The translations under genes and the position numbers were made by a program. 64,000 nucleotides of DNA from ZC4RG29 sp035304385 (lineage in GTDB: Bacteria > Bacteroidota > Bacteroidia > Cytophagales > Cyclobacteriaceae), in NCBI GenBank assembly GCA_035304385.1, contig DATGQD010000057.1, forward strand, positions 1 to 64,000, written 5' to 3'. Of the stretch, positions 1 through 9,204 are shown in pieces. A model generated the notes under the pieces. That model had not been told where the DNA came from. It did not search any database and saw nothing but the letters and a program-made list of their open reading frames with translations. Numbering within the stretch: position 1 is the first letter of the stretch; each line of letters opens with the position of its first letter.

Positions 1-148
1 AACCTGAATGACCAATTGCCATCTCCACGCGCGATCTTCATCAGCGCAAAAACATGACGATAATCATATTCCTATGAGGGAGGGAAAAACCGGCGCAATT
101 ATCTGAACAAGAGACCGTTACGAATGACGGTAGAGCAGGAAGAAACGG

Positions 149-3016
149 CTAACGTTTGAGGTGTACCCAGCCCTTATATGTACGTTGACGGCTGGCGGGA
201 TCCAGAACATCAAATTCAACGCGTGCGACATAATAATATACGGCCGCCTCCAGTGCTGTTCCGTCGTTGTCTTTGCCGTCCCAGTTAATAACAACATTTC
301 CGTCGGTGGCTGACGAAAAGTGGTAGACTTCCTGGCCCCATCGATTATAGACCAGCAGATCAACCTCCTTGACAAAACGAGGACATCGCGTGACATCGGC
401 AACGACACAGGGTGCCACTTCTCCTCCATCCGAAGGATCAAACCATGCACTGAAGTGGTCGTTGCAGGCATCACCGTTCGGTGTAAACACGTTCGGAAGT
501 TCGAAGTAAGGGCAGTTGTCACCGCAGACCACTTCACTCGGTTCACTCACACGACCGAGCGCATCTACAGCCTCAACACGATAGCACCGAGCCTGAGAAT
601 TCAACCCGCTGTCAACGTGAGTAGTATCGGTAACGCTTGCAATCATGACGAACTCACCATCTGGAGTTGATGCCTCCAATACATTGTAGGAAACGATATC
701 CTCACGGCACCCGCTCTTCGGGCGGTTCCACGAAAGCGTATTGGCTAGTACTGGATTGTTACAGGTTTCGCTCCGAATGTATTGCTCACAGTCAGGGAGT
801 TTCACGTGTAGCACCGGAGGACAGGGAAGCAGGTCGTTATTGGGATAGAGGCACACCATCTGTGAGCTGTTTTCAAGTATGCCGATCGTTGCATTTCCAT
901 AGGTCCCCCGCGTCACGATGCGATAACAGTATTGTTCGTCGGGATCTATCCCTTGCGACGAGTACTTTCCGTTGTCGACATAGTGAAAACCGTTGGCAGT
1001 CACATCCACGCTGTCAATGAGAATCAGTTCCTTCTCGGGAACGCCCCGGAGTCCTCGGTAAATCAGATGACGACGGTTTTCTGCCGCCACATTCGACCAC
1101 GGAACGATCGCCTCCCACGTCAAGACTATCCTTTCATCGCCGGGCTGCGCGGCAAGCCGCACGCTCGACGCCGTTGCCGAGGTGTCGAGTGGAAAATACT
1201 CGCTGTTATTCTGCGCGTTTGAATACAACACGATGGTATAGTGATACGCCTTTGCCTCTGTGTCGAGGTTTGTATCTACAAAAGTGGTATCTCTTATCCT
1301 GCCGGATACATTTACCGGAATATCCTCCGATGCCAATCCTTCACCACGGTACACTTCGTACTCGTAGGGGCCCGGAAACTGAGTCCGGTCGATTTCAAGT
1401 GGGCTCCACCAGCCGACCCGGATAGTACCCGCGGTGTCGTCAGTTTTCTCTACGCTCACCTGCGTTATGAGCGGAGCATCTATTCGGATCGGACCAACGC
1501 AAAACTCCTCCGAAGCGTAACTCCTTCCGCCTTGTGGGAGCGGGAAGACGGCGAGAATACGATAGCAATATTGCGCGCCAACGGCGAGACCCCTTTCACG
1601 GTTTGTGTCGGTAAACGATGTTTTGCTGGGGTCAACTTCGCCAACGAGTTCGTATCCATAGAAAGGTGGTACACCCGGCAAACATGCGTCGGCGGCGTAT
1701 CCCGCGGTGCCCACGCGCCGCCATATTTGGATCTTTGCTGCGTTCGGACAAGCGTAAGGTTCCCATTCAAGCGTCGCATAGCGCTTGATAAAGTCTACTT
1801 CCACATTTTTCCATTCGGGAGCGGGCGCGGTTACGCGAATACGCCACGTCTTGTAGGTGACAAGGGAGGGTCCGTTGGCCGGAGCATCGCTGATCCTGAA
1901 GACAACCTGGTACGGCTGCTCCCGCACGTGCATGCAGTCCGTCGCCCAATCGAATTGAACCGTTGCCGGAGGATTTGAGGGAATGGACATAGACGAATCC
2001 GGCGTGACCGTAGCGGGTGAAGGAGACAGATCGAACAACTCTGAAATGACCTCTATTTTAACCGAGTCTGATTCAGGGTCTGTTCCGATTACCTTCTTTG
2101 ACAGAACAGCACCGGCCTCCACGCACGTGTCGATGGGTATCACAATATCCGGACGGCGGTTGTCGCAATCCTCAACGATGATCTGCATGTCCCTCACCGT
2201 AACCGTAAGCACAACATATTCAAGCGTGACCGGGTGACGCCGCCATTCGATGATTTGGAACGCGATGTTATACTCACCCTGAATTTGGGACGCATCCCAT
2301 GTGACGATGCCAGTCACAGGATCGATAGTAAACTCCGGAGGCCCATCCCCTTTTTCGTTGGCGGTATTATAGTTGGTGTAGAAGGCCGGATCATCTGGAT
2401 CGCGGTATCCATTTGCCGGCGTATCCCGTCCGCTGTATGGAATACTAAGCGCATAAGAGATACTGTCGCCCTCGGGGTCGTTCGCTCCCGGGTTATGAAG
2501 GAAAGCTACCCCTGGGCATGTCCGGTCCACCGGTGGAATCGTGAGACGGGGAGAGCTATTGCATCCCATTTCGGGATCAATGTATATCTCAATGTAAGTA
2601 GACATCGGCACATCATGAGAGTTCGGCAGATTTACAATATTCCCGTTCCTGTCGTTTTCGATGTAGTGAACGCGATACATGCCCGGTGCGGCAAAGAGGT
2701 GTTCCGTCGAATAGGTAGCAATGCCGACACCCCTACCCAGATCGGGACGCGGAGTGGCCGGCATGTAGGGAATCAGATGGATCGATCCATCGCCGAAACT
2801 AAAATGTCCGTCCGTCTCAGACTCACCACCGAACGCGGTACCCGAGAAGGTGTTGAGATATGCCGTTACCGTGATCCTGTAGAGGTACGGGTTATCGCAC
2901 GACACCTGTTCTGCCGTAACTTCGGCCGCGCGAAGGTGCGATGCCCGAACCCAAAAGGGGCTGACTAACAGAAAGACGACAGGCAATATGCGTGGAACAC
3001 AACGAGCGGCGGTCAT
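149..3016 (-). CDS. Secreted gliding-motility-type protein with T9SS C-terminal domain
   Basis: A 955-residue protein, probably exported by Sec and then across the outer membrane by the type IX system. Residues 1 to about 25 form a signal peptide (hydrophobic PVVFLLVSPFWV). The middle has cadherin-like acidic stretches (DPEGDS, DPESDS) and, from about 400 to 860, four fibronectin-III-like repeats each containing a CYRI or YEVYR-type strand. The last 90 residues begin FTPNGDACNDHF, include VYNRWGQEVY and WDGKDNDG, and end in VHLKR; this is the gliding motility-associated C-terminal domain, usually a type B T9SS sorting domain. It is the last gene of a minus-strand series, 47 bp below the glycerate kinase gene. 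The partner or ligand is unknown; an adhesin or cell-surface role is inferred. The start is an ATG directly before the signal peptide. Confidence 0.85.
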   Translation of the reverse strand: MTAARCVPRILPVVFLLVSPFWVRASHLRAAEVTAEQVSCDNPYLYRITVTAYLNTFSGTAFGGESETDGHFSFGDGSIHLIPYMPATPRPDLGRGVGIATYSTEHLFAAPGMYRVHYIENDRNGNIVNLPNSHDVPMSTYIEIYIDPEMGCNSSPRLTIPPVDRTCPGVAFLHNPGANDPEGDSISYALSIPYSGRDTPANGYRDPDDPAFYTNYNTANEKGDGPPEFTIDPVTGIVTWDASQIQGEYNIAFQIIEWRRHPVTLEYVVLTVTVRDMQIIVEDCDNRRPDIVIPIDTCVEAGAVLSKKVIGTDPESDSVKIEVISELFDLSPSPATVTPDSSMSIPSNPPATVQFDWATDCMHVREQPYQVVFRISDAPANGPSLVTYKTWRIRVTAPAPEWKNVEVDFIKRYATLEWEPYACPNAAKIQIWRRVGTAGYAADACLPGVPPFYGYELVGEVDPSKTSFTDTNRERGLAVGAQYCYRILAVFPLPQGGRSYASEEFCVGPIRIDAPLITQVSVEKTDDTAGTIRVGWWSPLEIDRTQFPGPYEYEVYRGEGLASEDIPVNVSGRIRDTTFVDTNLDTEAKAYHYTIVLYSNAQNNSEYFPLDTSATASSVRLAAQPGDERIVLTWEAIVPWSNVAAENRRHLIYRGLRGVPEKELILIDSVDVTANGFHYVDNGKYSSQGIDPDEQYCYRIVTRGTYGNATIGILENSSQMVCLYPNNDLLPCPPVLHVKLPDCEQYIRSETCNNPVLANTLSWNRPKSGCREDIVSYNVLEASTPDGEFVMIASVTDTTHVDSGLNSQARCYRVEAVDALGRVSEPSEVVCGDNCPYFELPNVFTPNGDACNDHFSAWFDPSDGGEVAPCVVADVTRCPRFVKEVDLLVYNRWGQEVYHFSSATDGNVVINWDGKDNDGTALEAAVYYYVARVEFDVLDPASRQRTYKGWVHLKR

Positions 3017-3063
3017 GGCAAGGACGTAACTGAAGTTAACAATTACGCGCCGGATCTACAACC

Positions 3064-4200
3064 TTAGTTGTGTAGGCCCGCAAGTAACGGTAGGATGCGT
3101 TCTGCGCCTATTCGCTTCAGGATAAGAGACGCCTTCTGAAAGGGGTCGTCCTGGCCGGCAGCATCTACAATTGAAAATACTCCGGTAAGATTGAGTTCTT
3201 TCAATTGCGGTGGCGTGAGTTCGTTTACTCCCGTCACCCCAATCACCGGCTTGTCATAAAGATTGGCTACCCTTGCTACACCAGCTACCACCTTGCCTGA
3301 AAGGGTCTGTCGGTCCAGTTTTCCTTCCCCTGTAATGACCACGTCGGCACGGCGTACCTGCTCCTCGAAACCGGTGTATTCGAAAATGACATCCACGCCA
3401 GGCCGCAAGATCGCATTAAAGAATGCTGCTGCACCACCTCCAAACCCGCCACCACCACCAGCGCCCGGCAGTGTGCCTACGTCGAATCCGAGATCATTGA
3501 AGAAGCGCGTAGCAAGTTGCTTTAGCCCTGCATCCAATTGTTCAACCTGTTCCGGCGATGCACCCTTCTGCGGGCCGTAAACATAGGCTGCGCCTGATGG
3601 CCCTGTGAACGGATTGTCAACATCGCATAGGGCAATGAATTCCGTATCGCGCAGGGCAGGGTGAACCTGACTGCTCTCAATCCGCGCTACCGATACGAGG
3701 TTCCCCCCTACGGGCAGGAAAGGCTCACCTTGAGTATTGTAAAAGCGATAGCCGAGTGCGTGTGCAGCGCCCACAGCGCCGTCGTTGGTGGCGCTCCCCC
3801 CAATCCCGAGCAACACGTGACGTACGCCGCTTTCGATAGCATGAAGGATAAGGTCACCCGTACCTACACTGGTAGTCTTCATGACGTCTCGTTCGCGTGG
3901 ATCAAGGCGATGGAGGCCGGATGCTTCGGCCATTTCGATAAAGGCGGTGGAGCCGTCGGATGAAAGTCCATACGCTGCCTGAATACGGCGACCGAGTGGA
4001 TCGCGTGCATAAACACTCACCCGGCGGCCACCCGTATGGTACGTAAGTATTTCGGACATACCTTCACCGCCGTCGGCAAGGGGAAAAGAAATGAATTCGC
4101 TATCAGGCATTCTGGACTTCATCCCGGCCGACAAGGCCTGGCACACGCTCAGCGCCGACAGCGAACCTCTGAACTTATCGGGTGCGAGTAGGATGCGCAT
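3064..4200 (-). CDS. Glycerate kinase (GlxK/GarK family)
   Basis: A 378-residue cytosolic kinase that phosphorylates D-glycerate with ATP, normally giving 2-phosphoglycerate and so feeding lower glycolysis. The family hallmarks are all visible: N-terminal LLAPDKFRGSLSA, the LADGGEGM loop near residue 63, GIGGSATNDGA near 130, the glycine-rich GAGGGGGFGGGAA near 240, and GEGKLDRQTLSGK near 290. Length fits the family. It lies 36 bp downstream of an SDR dehydrogenase gene and in line with an aldose epimerase and an aldehyde dehydrogenase, which suggests a role in sugar-acid breakdown rather than serine-cycle metabolism. The ATG start follows from the conserved N-terminus. Confidence 0.93.
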   Translation of the reverse strand: MRILLAPDKFRGSLSALSVCQALSAGMKSRMPDSEFISFPLADGGEGMSEILTYHTGGRRVSVYARDPLGRRIQAAYGLSSDGSTAFIEMAEASGLHRLDPRERDVMKTTSVGTGDLILHAIESGVRHVLLGIGGSATNDGAVGAAHALGYRFYNTQGEPFLPVGGNLVSVARIESSQVHPALRDTEFIALCDVDNPFTGPSGAAYVYGPQKGASPEQVEQLDAGLKQLATRFFNDLGFDVGTLPGAGGGGGFGGGAAAFFNAILRPGVDVIFEYTGFEEQVRRADVVITGEGKLDRQTLSGKVVAGVARVANLYDKPVIGVTGVNELTPPQLKELNLTGVFSIVDAAGQDDPFQKASLILKRIGAERILPLLAGLHN

Positions 4201-4236
4201 GGCATCTGTCTGTAGATGGAAAGAAGAAGGATATCG

Positions 4237-5061
4237 TCAGACACCCGAAAAGATGCTGAAGCCGCCGTCAACGGGAACAACTACGCCTGTAACGAACCTC
4301 GATGCATCAGAACACAGCCATACCAGTGTACCCAGGAGTTCCTGCGGTTCACCAAAGCGACCAAAGGGCGTCTGTCCGATCACTGCATTACCACGCTCCG
4401 TATAAGAGCCATCCGGATTCGTGAGGAGCCTGCGGTTTTGTTCTGTAATAAAGAATCCCGGCGCGATGGCATTGACCCGAATGCCTTGGCCGAATTTGCG
4501 GGCCATTTCTACCGCCATCCAACGCGTGAAGTTATCTATCGCTGCCTTGGCTGCCGAGTACCCAACCACCCGGGTGATAGTTCGCAGCGCAGCCATCGAC
4601 GAAATGTTCACGATTACGCCCTTCCCCTTCTCGGCCATTACATCCGTAAATATGCGCGTAGGGAGCACGGACCCCAAAAGGTTGAGGTCAACAACCTTTC
4701 TGAAATCATCAATATCGAGATCGAAAAAATTCTTTTCCGGCGGTATGGTTGCGCCGGGCATATTCCCACCTGCAGCGTTAACAAGAATGTCGATTGTACC
4801 GAATGCTTCGAGGAGTTCTTCCTTTGCCCGGGTAAGCTGTTGTGCATCGAGTACGTCGGCAGAGATGCTCATAGCCCGGAAACCTTTGACCTTAAATTCC
4901 TCAACAAGTGCATCGCCCGCTTCCTTGCGGCGTCCCAGTATCGCCACATACGCGCCTGCCTCAGCGAGGCCTCGTGCCATTTCGGAACCAAGTACGCCGG
5001 TGCCACCTGTAATGAGGGCAACCTTTCCTTTAAGGTCAAATTCGTCTGTAATCATCGGCAT
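4237..5061 (-). CDS. SDR-family oxidoreductase, mannonate/fructuronate-type
   Basis: A classical short-chain dehydrogenase of 274 residues. It shows the NAD(P)-binding TGGTGVLG motif at about residues 19-26, NAAGG near 95, serines in NISS at about 154 and the catalytic YSAAK (Tyr168, Lys172). The C-terminus ends in VDGGFSIFSGV, as in D-mannonate oxidoreductase-like SDRs that interconvert fructuronate and mannonate; this substrate is an inference from resemblance and from its catabolic neighbours. The open frame continues upstream to 5205, but that extension overlaps the preceding epimerase gene and has no family resemblance, so I start at the ATG at 5061 (or 5055, two codons later), 26 bp after the epimerase stop. 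Confidence 0.88.
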   Translation of the reverse strand: MPMITDEFDLKGKVALITGGTGVLGSEMARGLAEAGAYVAILGRRKEAGDALVEEFKVKGFRAMSISADVLDAQQLTRAKEELLEAFGTIDILVNAAGGNMPGATIPPEKNFFDLDIDDFRKVVDLNLLGSVLPTRIFTDVMAEKGKGVIVNISSMAALRTITRVVGYSAAKAAIDNFTRWMAVEMARKFGQGIRVNAIAPGFFITEQNRRLLTNPDGSYTERGNAVIGQTPFGRFGEPQELLGTLVWLCSDASRFVTGVVVPVDGGFSIFSGV

Positions 5062-5087
5062 TAGTTTTAATGACGGATCAGCCGATC

Positions 5088-6254
5088 TCATCGTACGGAA
5101 AACGCGTACACCGTGCGGCTTTGATAGACTTCTCCCGGGCGTAATACCGTGGAGGGAAATGACTTTTGATTGGGAGAGTCCGGAAAGTGTTCGGTTTCGA
5201 GGCAAAAGCCATCCCGTCGGTTGTACATCTTTCCACCTTTTCCGCGTGTTGTTCCGTTCAGAAAATTTCCACTATAGAATTGAACACCTGGTTCGGTCGT
5301 ATACAATTCCATCACGCGTCCGGACTGAGGTTCATACACCGTTGCGCCGAGGCGAAGTTCGCCGGGATTGCCTGAAATCACCCAGCAATGATCATAACCC
5401 TTTCCGTTGACAATTTGCGGATGGTTTTCGTCGATACGCTCCCCTATTTTGTGTGCTTCGCGGAAGTCGAGCGGTGTACCAGCTACATCCTCCACTGTAC
5501 CAACAGGAATGAGTTCGTTGTCGACGGGAATATATTGTGTTGCGTGAAGTATCAGTTCATGATCCAGAATATCGCGCTTTGCATCACCCGTAAGGTTGAA
5601 GTAGGTATGGTTCGTCAGGTTCACTACAGTCGGCTTGTCGGTTGTTGCACGATAGTCGAGGCTAAGGCGATTGTCTTCACTCAACGTATACACCACTTCC
5701 ACCGACAGATTCCCCGGATACCCTTCCTCCATGTCGGGACTTACGTAAGTGAGGCGTATGGCTGGCCCTTCTTCAGAGGGAACGGGTTCAATGTTCCAAT
5801 AAACTTTATCAAAGCCCTTCAGTCCACCATGCAGGTGGTTCCCGTCGTTATTGCGCGCCAGTTGATAACGGGTGCCATCAAGTTCAAATGTACCTTTCGC
5901 GATGCGATTGCCGTATCGGCCGACAAGGCATCCAAAGAAGGGTGTCCCCTCGAGATAATTCTGCAGCGAATCACAACCCAGGGTTACTTCTTCAAGTTTT
6001 CCCTGCCGGTCTGGCACCTTCAGCGATGTAATTGTTCCTCCCAGGTTGATTACCTGCAACTGCAGACCGTTGCTGTTTACAAGCGTGTACTGGTTGATCA
6101 CCTCGCCAGTAGGCATGACACCCAGCGAGTCCACCCGGATGGATTCGTTCATACTTGTTGTAGGTTCAGGTACGGCCGGGATTTCATTCGTTCTTTTGCC
6201 GCATGATATCAGCAGCACGACGATGAAGGGGTAAGCATAATGTTTGATCATCAT
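5088..6254 (-). CDS. galM: Aldose 1-epimerase (mutarotase) lipoprotein
   Basis: A 388-residue GalM-family mutarotase that interconverts alpha and beta anomers of hexoses. The N-terminus MMIKHYAYPFIVVLLISCGK is a lipoprotein signal with the lipobox LISC, so the enzyme is exported and probably membrane-anchored, which is common in Bacteroidota but not in enterobacterial GalM. Family motifs are GNHLHGGLKGFDK near residue 155, LTNHTYFNLTGD near 230 with the conserved His, PVGTVEDVAGTPLDFR near 265, and FCLETEHFPDSPN near 355. It sits second in a likely five-gene minus-strand operon, 56 bp after the ketoglutarate-semialdehyde dehydrogenase gene. Location outside the cytosol suggests it works on imported or surface-released sugars. 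Confidence 0.93.
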   Translation of the reverse strand: MMIKHYAYPFIVVLLISCGKRTNEIPAVPEPTTSMNESIRVDSLGVMPTGEVINQYTLVNSNGLQLQVINLGGTITSLKVPDRQGKLEEVTLGCDSLQNYLEGTPFFGCLVGRYGNRIAKGTFELDGTRYQLARNNDGNHLHGGLKGFDKVYWNIEPVPSEEGPAIRLTYVSPDMEEGYPGNLSVEVVYTLSEDNRLSLDYRATTDKPTVVNLTNHTYFNLTGDAKRDILDHELILHATQYIPVDNELIPVGTVEDVAGTPLDFREAHKIGERIDENHPQIVNGKGYDHCWVISGNPGELRLGATVYEPQSGRVMELYTTEPGVQFYSGNFLNGTTRGKGGKMYNRRDGFCLETEHFPDSPNQKSFPSTVLRPGEVYQSRTVYAFSVR

Positions 6255-6310
6255 TACCGGCTATGTGTTGTGCAATATAAAATATTTGAGATTGTTCTGC
6301 CAATAGCCAC

Positions 6311-7891
6311 TCACGATCTCGTACGCTCGCCGTTCACTAATCGCCAAATAGAAAGCGGATTCCCATCCTTCAGCTCGTCAGGTAAAAGGCTTTGTGGGAA
6401 TCCCTGGTAGCATACAGGTCGTGCAAAGCGCAGGATTGCCGCTGTTCCCACCGACGTAGACCGGGAGTCGGTTGTGGCTGGGAACGGTCCACCATGTACC
6501 ATGGCATGACACACCTCGACTCCCGTAGGCAATCCGTTAATGATGAGCCGCCCCACCTTCCGCTCAAGTACACGAACCAAGTCTGCATAGTCGGGTAGTT
6601 CTTCCAGTGTTCCGATCAACGTGGCTGTGAGTTGACCGTCCATAGCATTCGCAACAGCGAGTAAGTCTTCGCGACCCTCGGAAGCTACGATCAGGGTTGA
6701 GGGACCAAATACTTCCTTGCCCAGTTCATGATTCGACAGGAAATTCTTAACGTTAGTGCGGAGCACGTGTGGCACGCCTGCTGTGTTCACGCCATCCGCC
6801 TTGCCTTGTGATAGCAGCTCAACATCGGGTTGGCCCTTGAGATTATTCAAGCCCGCTTCATAGTTCTTCTGAATGCCGGGCGACAGCATGGCGCCTGCCG
6901 CGCATGCCCCGATTTTGCTGGCCAGCAATTTTTCGAATTCGCTAACCTTGCTACCCGATTGGGTAACCAATATGCCAGGGTTCGTACAAAACTGTCCCAC
7001 ACCCAGTGTTACCGAAGTGGTAACCATGTTACTGAGTTCCTCGGCTTTGCTGTTTTGCGCTTGCGGAAGAATGAAAACGGGGTTGATACTTCCCATCTCC
7101 GCATACACGGGAATAGGCACGGGGCGTTTCGCGGCCTCGTCAAACAGCGCCTTACCACCACCAAAGGAACCGGTAAAACCAATCGCCTGAATGAGTGGAT
7201 GACGCACAATCGCCAAACCCACATCGGGACCCGCCCCCTGTAACAGCGAAAATACGCCTTCCGGCATGCCGGTCTTTTCTGCAGCGCGGAGAATCGCGCT
7301 CGCTACCAGTTCGGATGTGCCCGGATGTGAAGGATGACCTTTGCACACCACGGTGCAGCCTGCAGCCAGCGCCGAAGCGGTGTCGCCTCCGGCAACAGAA
7401 AATGCCAGCGGAAAATTGCTGGCGCCGAAAACGCCGACCGGACCCAGTGCGATCAGCATAGACCGAAGGTCGGGCTTGGGCACAGGCTGACGGTCGGGCA
7501 ATGCAGTTTCGATTCGTGCGTCGACCCACGACCCTTCCGTGAGCAGTTCAGCAAACAATCGTAACTGCCCGGTCGTGCGGCCTCTTTCCGACTGCAGCCG
7601 CGCCTTGGGTAATCCCGTTTCCTGATGGCAACGGTTGATCAACACATCACCCAGCGCTTCTATCTCTTCGGCGATTTTCACGAGGAAACCTGCGCGTTCG
7701 CGGCCGCTCTTGCGACGGTAAACCTGGAAGGCTTCCTCCGCAAGCTGAGCGGCAGCATCCACTTCAGACTCTGTTGCGCCGTGAAACTCAGGATCAAGGG
7801 CAGCATTCACCACGGGATCAAATGCGCGAAATGTCTGGCTGCCCAGCGCCGACCTGCGCGTGCCCACATAATTCTCACCGGTTACAGTCAT
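6311..7891 (-). CDS. Alpha-ketoglutarate semialdehyde dehydrogenase-like ALDH
   Basis: A 526-residue aldehyde dehydrogenase. The catalytic cysteine is visible in GVGQFCTNPG (about Cys302), with the general base Glu265 in VYAEMGSINP, Asn159 in GASNFP and Lys184 in VVCKGHPSHPGTS. The sequence, including the AEMGSINPVF and GPSTLIV stretches, resembles the ketoglutarate semialdehyde dehydrogenases that end oxidative pentose, glucarate and hydroxyproline pathways by giving 2-oxoglutarate. The open frame reaches 8020, but the extra 43 residues are not ALDH-like, and MTVTGENYVG at 7891 matches normal family N-termini. It is the first gene of the minus-strand sugar operon, divergent from a DUF4421 gene. 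The exact substrate is inferred. Confidence 0.88.
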   Translation of the reverse strand: MTVTGENYVGTRRSALGSQTFRAFDPVVNAALDPEFHGATESEVDAAAQLAEEAFQVYRRKSGRERAGFLVKIAEEIEALGDVLINRCHQETGLPKARLQSERGRTTGQLRLFAELLTEGSWVDARIETALPDRQPVPKPDLRSMLIALGPVGVFGASNFPLAFSVAGGDTASALAAGCTVVCKGHPSHPGTSELVASAILRAAEKTGMPEGVFSLLQGAGPDVGLAIVRHPLIQAIGFTGSFGGGKALFDEAAKRPVPIPVYAEMGSINPVFILPQAQNSKAEELSNMVTTSVTLGVGQFCTNPGILVTQSGSKVSEFEKLLASKIGACAAGAMLSPGIQKNYEAGLNNLKGQPDVELLSQGKADGVNTAGVPHVLRTNVKNFLSNHELGKEVFGPSTLIVASEGREDLLAVANAMDGQLTATLIGTLEELPDYADLVRVLERKVGRLIINGLPTGVEVCHAMVHGGPFPATTDSRSTSVGTAAILRFARPVCYQGFPQSLLPDELKDGNPLSIWRLVNGERTRS

Positions 7892-8040
7892 AGAAAATAA
7901 GGGTTTATTAAAGAAGACCGTAAAGGTAAACCACATTGCGGTTAGACCCAACCCAATATTGCGGCATTTACGCAACACAACACAAGCGGCCCTATCCTTT
8001 TGCACGCGGGGCCGACGCATCCGAAGTGATCTTCACATTC

Positions 8041-8048
8041 TAACTTTG
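8041..8048 (+). promoter_or_regulatory. Possible -7 element of a Bacteroidota promoter
   Basis: TAACTTTG fits the TAnnTTTG consensus and lies 53 bp upstream of the DUF4421 ATG. No TTG is found at the expected -33 distance, so this is a weak call based on the -7 box alone. Confidence 0.35.
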
Positions 8049-8101
8049 CCCGGTATTTGTCGCTTTCGCCTAAAAGTTTAGGGCATTGAGTAGCTTTGAC
8101 A

Positions 8102-9121
8102 ATGCGGTACTGGTTTTTTCTTTGCTGCGGGCTGAGCATCCCCGGGTTACTCCTGGGTCAATTCGACACGTCCTACTATGTTTCCTACGAAGACCAGCTC
8201 ACCGCGCGTTTCTATCTCTCTCAAAAGTACGTTTCCTTCCGGTACATCGATAGCGCGGATGACCTCGTGTTCCAATACCTTCCCAACACCACCCTGAATA
8301 TGGGCGTAGGGGCCACTTATCGATGGGCCACGCTTAATTTGGCGTATGGGTTCGCATTCCTTAATCCGGAAAACGGGAAAGGCGAAACGAAGTACTTTGA
8401 TCTTCAGGGACATTTTTACGGCCGACGGGTCACGGTGGATATCATCGGCCATACTTACAAGGGCTTCTATTTGTCAAATGATGAATACCGCAGTCCGGCT
8501 GGCGACTATTACCTCAGGCCGGACATGCGACTCAATGGTGTCGGCCTTACGGGACAGTATATTCTCAATGCCGACCGGTTTTCGTACCGGGCGGGATTTC
8601 TGCAAAATGAATGGCAAAAAAAGTCGGCAGGCACCGTGTTGGTAGGCTGGCAATTGGTTTTGGGTAGCGTTTCGGCCGACAGTTCGCTGGTACCCCAGCA
8701 ATTGGATGACGAAATCAGAACGTCCGGGCCGGATCAGGTCGGCTTTTTTGAAACCGGTCCGAGCCTTGGTTATGCTTACCAACTCGTTATTGGCAAACAC
8801 TTCTACGTCATGGGATCGCTCGCCGCCGTGTTCACCTTTGGCACGGTTGTAAGTGAAGGGGAAACCCGTGAACGATCGTCCTCCTTTATCCCCAACGTCA
8901 CCTTCCACGCCTTCGCAGGTTACAATTCGGAAACATGGGCCATCAGCCTCACCTACACGAATTCGGTTGTGAACATAAGAGGGGGCCTATCCGATGAATG
9001 GTTTTCTATGGATGCGGGAAATGTCAGGTTGAATTTTGCGCGTCGGTTCCGGCTAAAGCGCGATCTACTCGACGGGCTCGGCTCAAAGGCGAGAAGGCCG
9101 GCACGATTTTCTGCACTTTGA
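8102..9121 (+). CDS. DUF4421 family exported protein
   Basis: A 339-residue protein with a clear signal peptide (FFLCCGLSIPGLLLG then QFDTSYY). The rest is rich in alternating aromatic/hydrophobic strands (for example GVGATYRWATLNLAYGFAF and FYGRRVTVDIIGHTYKGFYL), consistent with an outer-membrane beta-barrel, and matches what I know of the DUF4421 family of Bacteroidota. Function is unknown. A TTG start two codons earlier is possible but the ATG at 8102 directly precedes the signal peptide. It is divergent from the sugar operon and is followed 83 bp later by the M4 protease gene in the same direction. Confidence 0.75.
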   Translation: MRYWFFLCCGLSIPGLLLGQFDTSYYVSYEDQLTARFYLSQKYVSFRYIDSADDLVFQYLPNTTLNMGVGATYRWATLNLAYGFAFLNPENGKGETKYFDLQGHFYGRRVTVDIIGHTYKGFYLSNDEYRSPAGDYYLRPDMRLNGVGLTGQYILNADRFSYRAGFLQNEWQKKSAGTVLVGWQLVLGSVSADSSLVPQQLDDEIRTSGPDQVGFFETGPSLGYAYQLVIGKHFYVMGSLAAVFTFGTVVSEGETRERSSSFIPNVTFHAFAGYNSETWAISLTYTNSVVNIRGGLSDEWFSMDAGNVRLNFARRFRLKRDLLDGLGSKARRPARFSAL

Positions 9122-9204
9122 CGATCAGGGGGTGGAGTTTTTCCGGGGTCGGACTTAACTTGGCTCATCCTTGTTTGTTATTTGAATTAATAAAGAACGA
9201 TTCC

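Noticed and set aside
1..148. Possible gene at the left edge (minus-strand ATG at 41 reading MKIARGDGNWSF)
   Set aside because: Only 13 codons are visible, too few to judge; it may be the start of a real gene beyond the window.
5062..5205. N-terminal extension of the SDR gene
   Set aside because: It overlaps the end of the epimerase gene and shows no SDR resemblance; MPMITDEFDLKGK is a normal SDR start.
7892..8020. Upstream extension of the ketoglutarate semialdehyde dehydrogenase gene
   Set aside because: The residues are not ALDH-like, and the normal family N-terminus begins at 7891.
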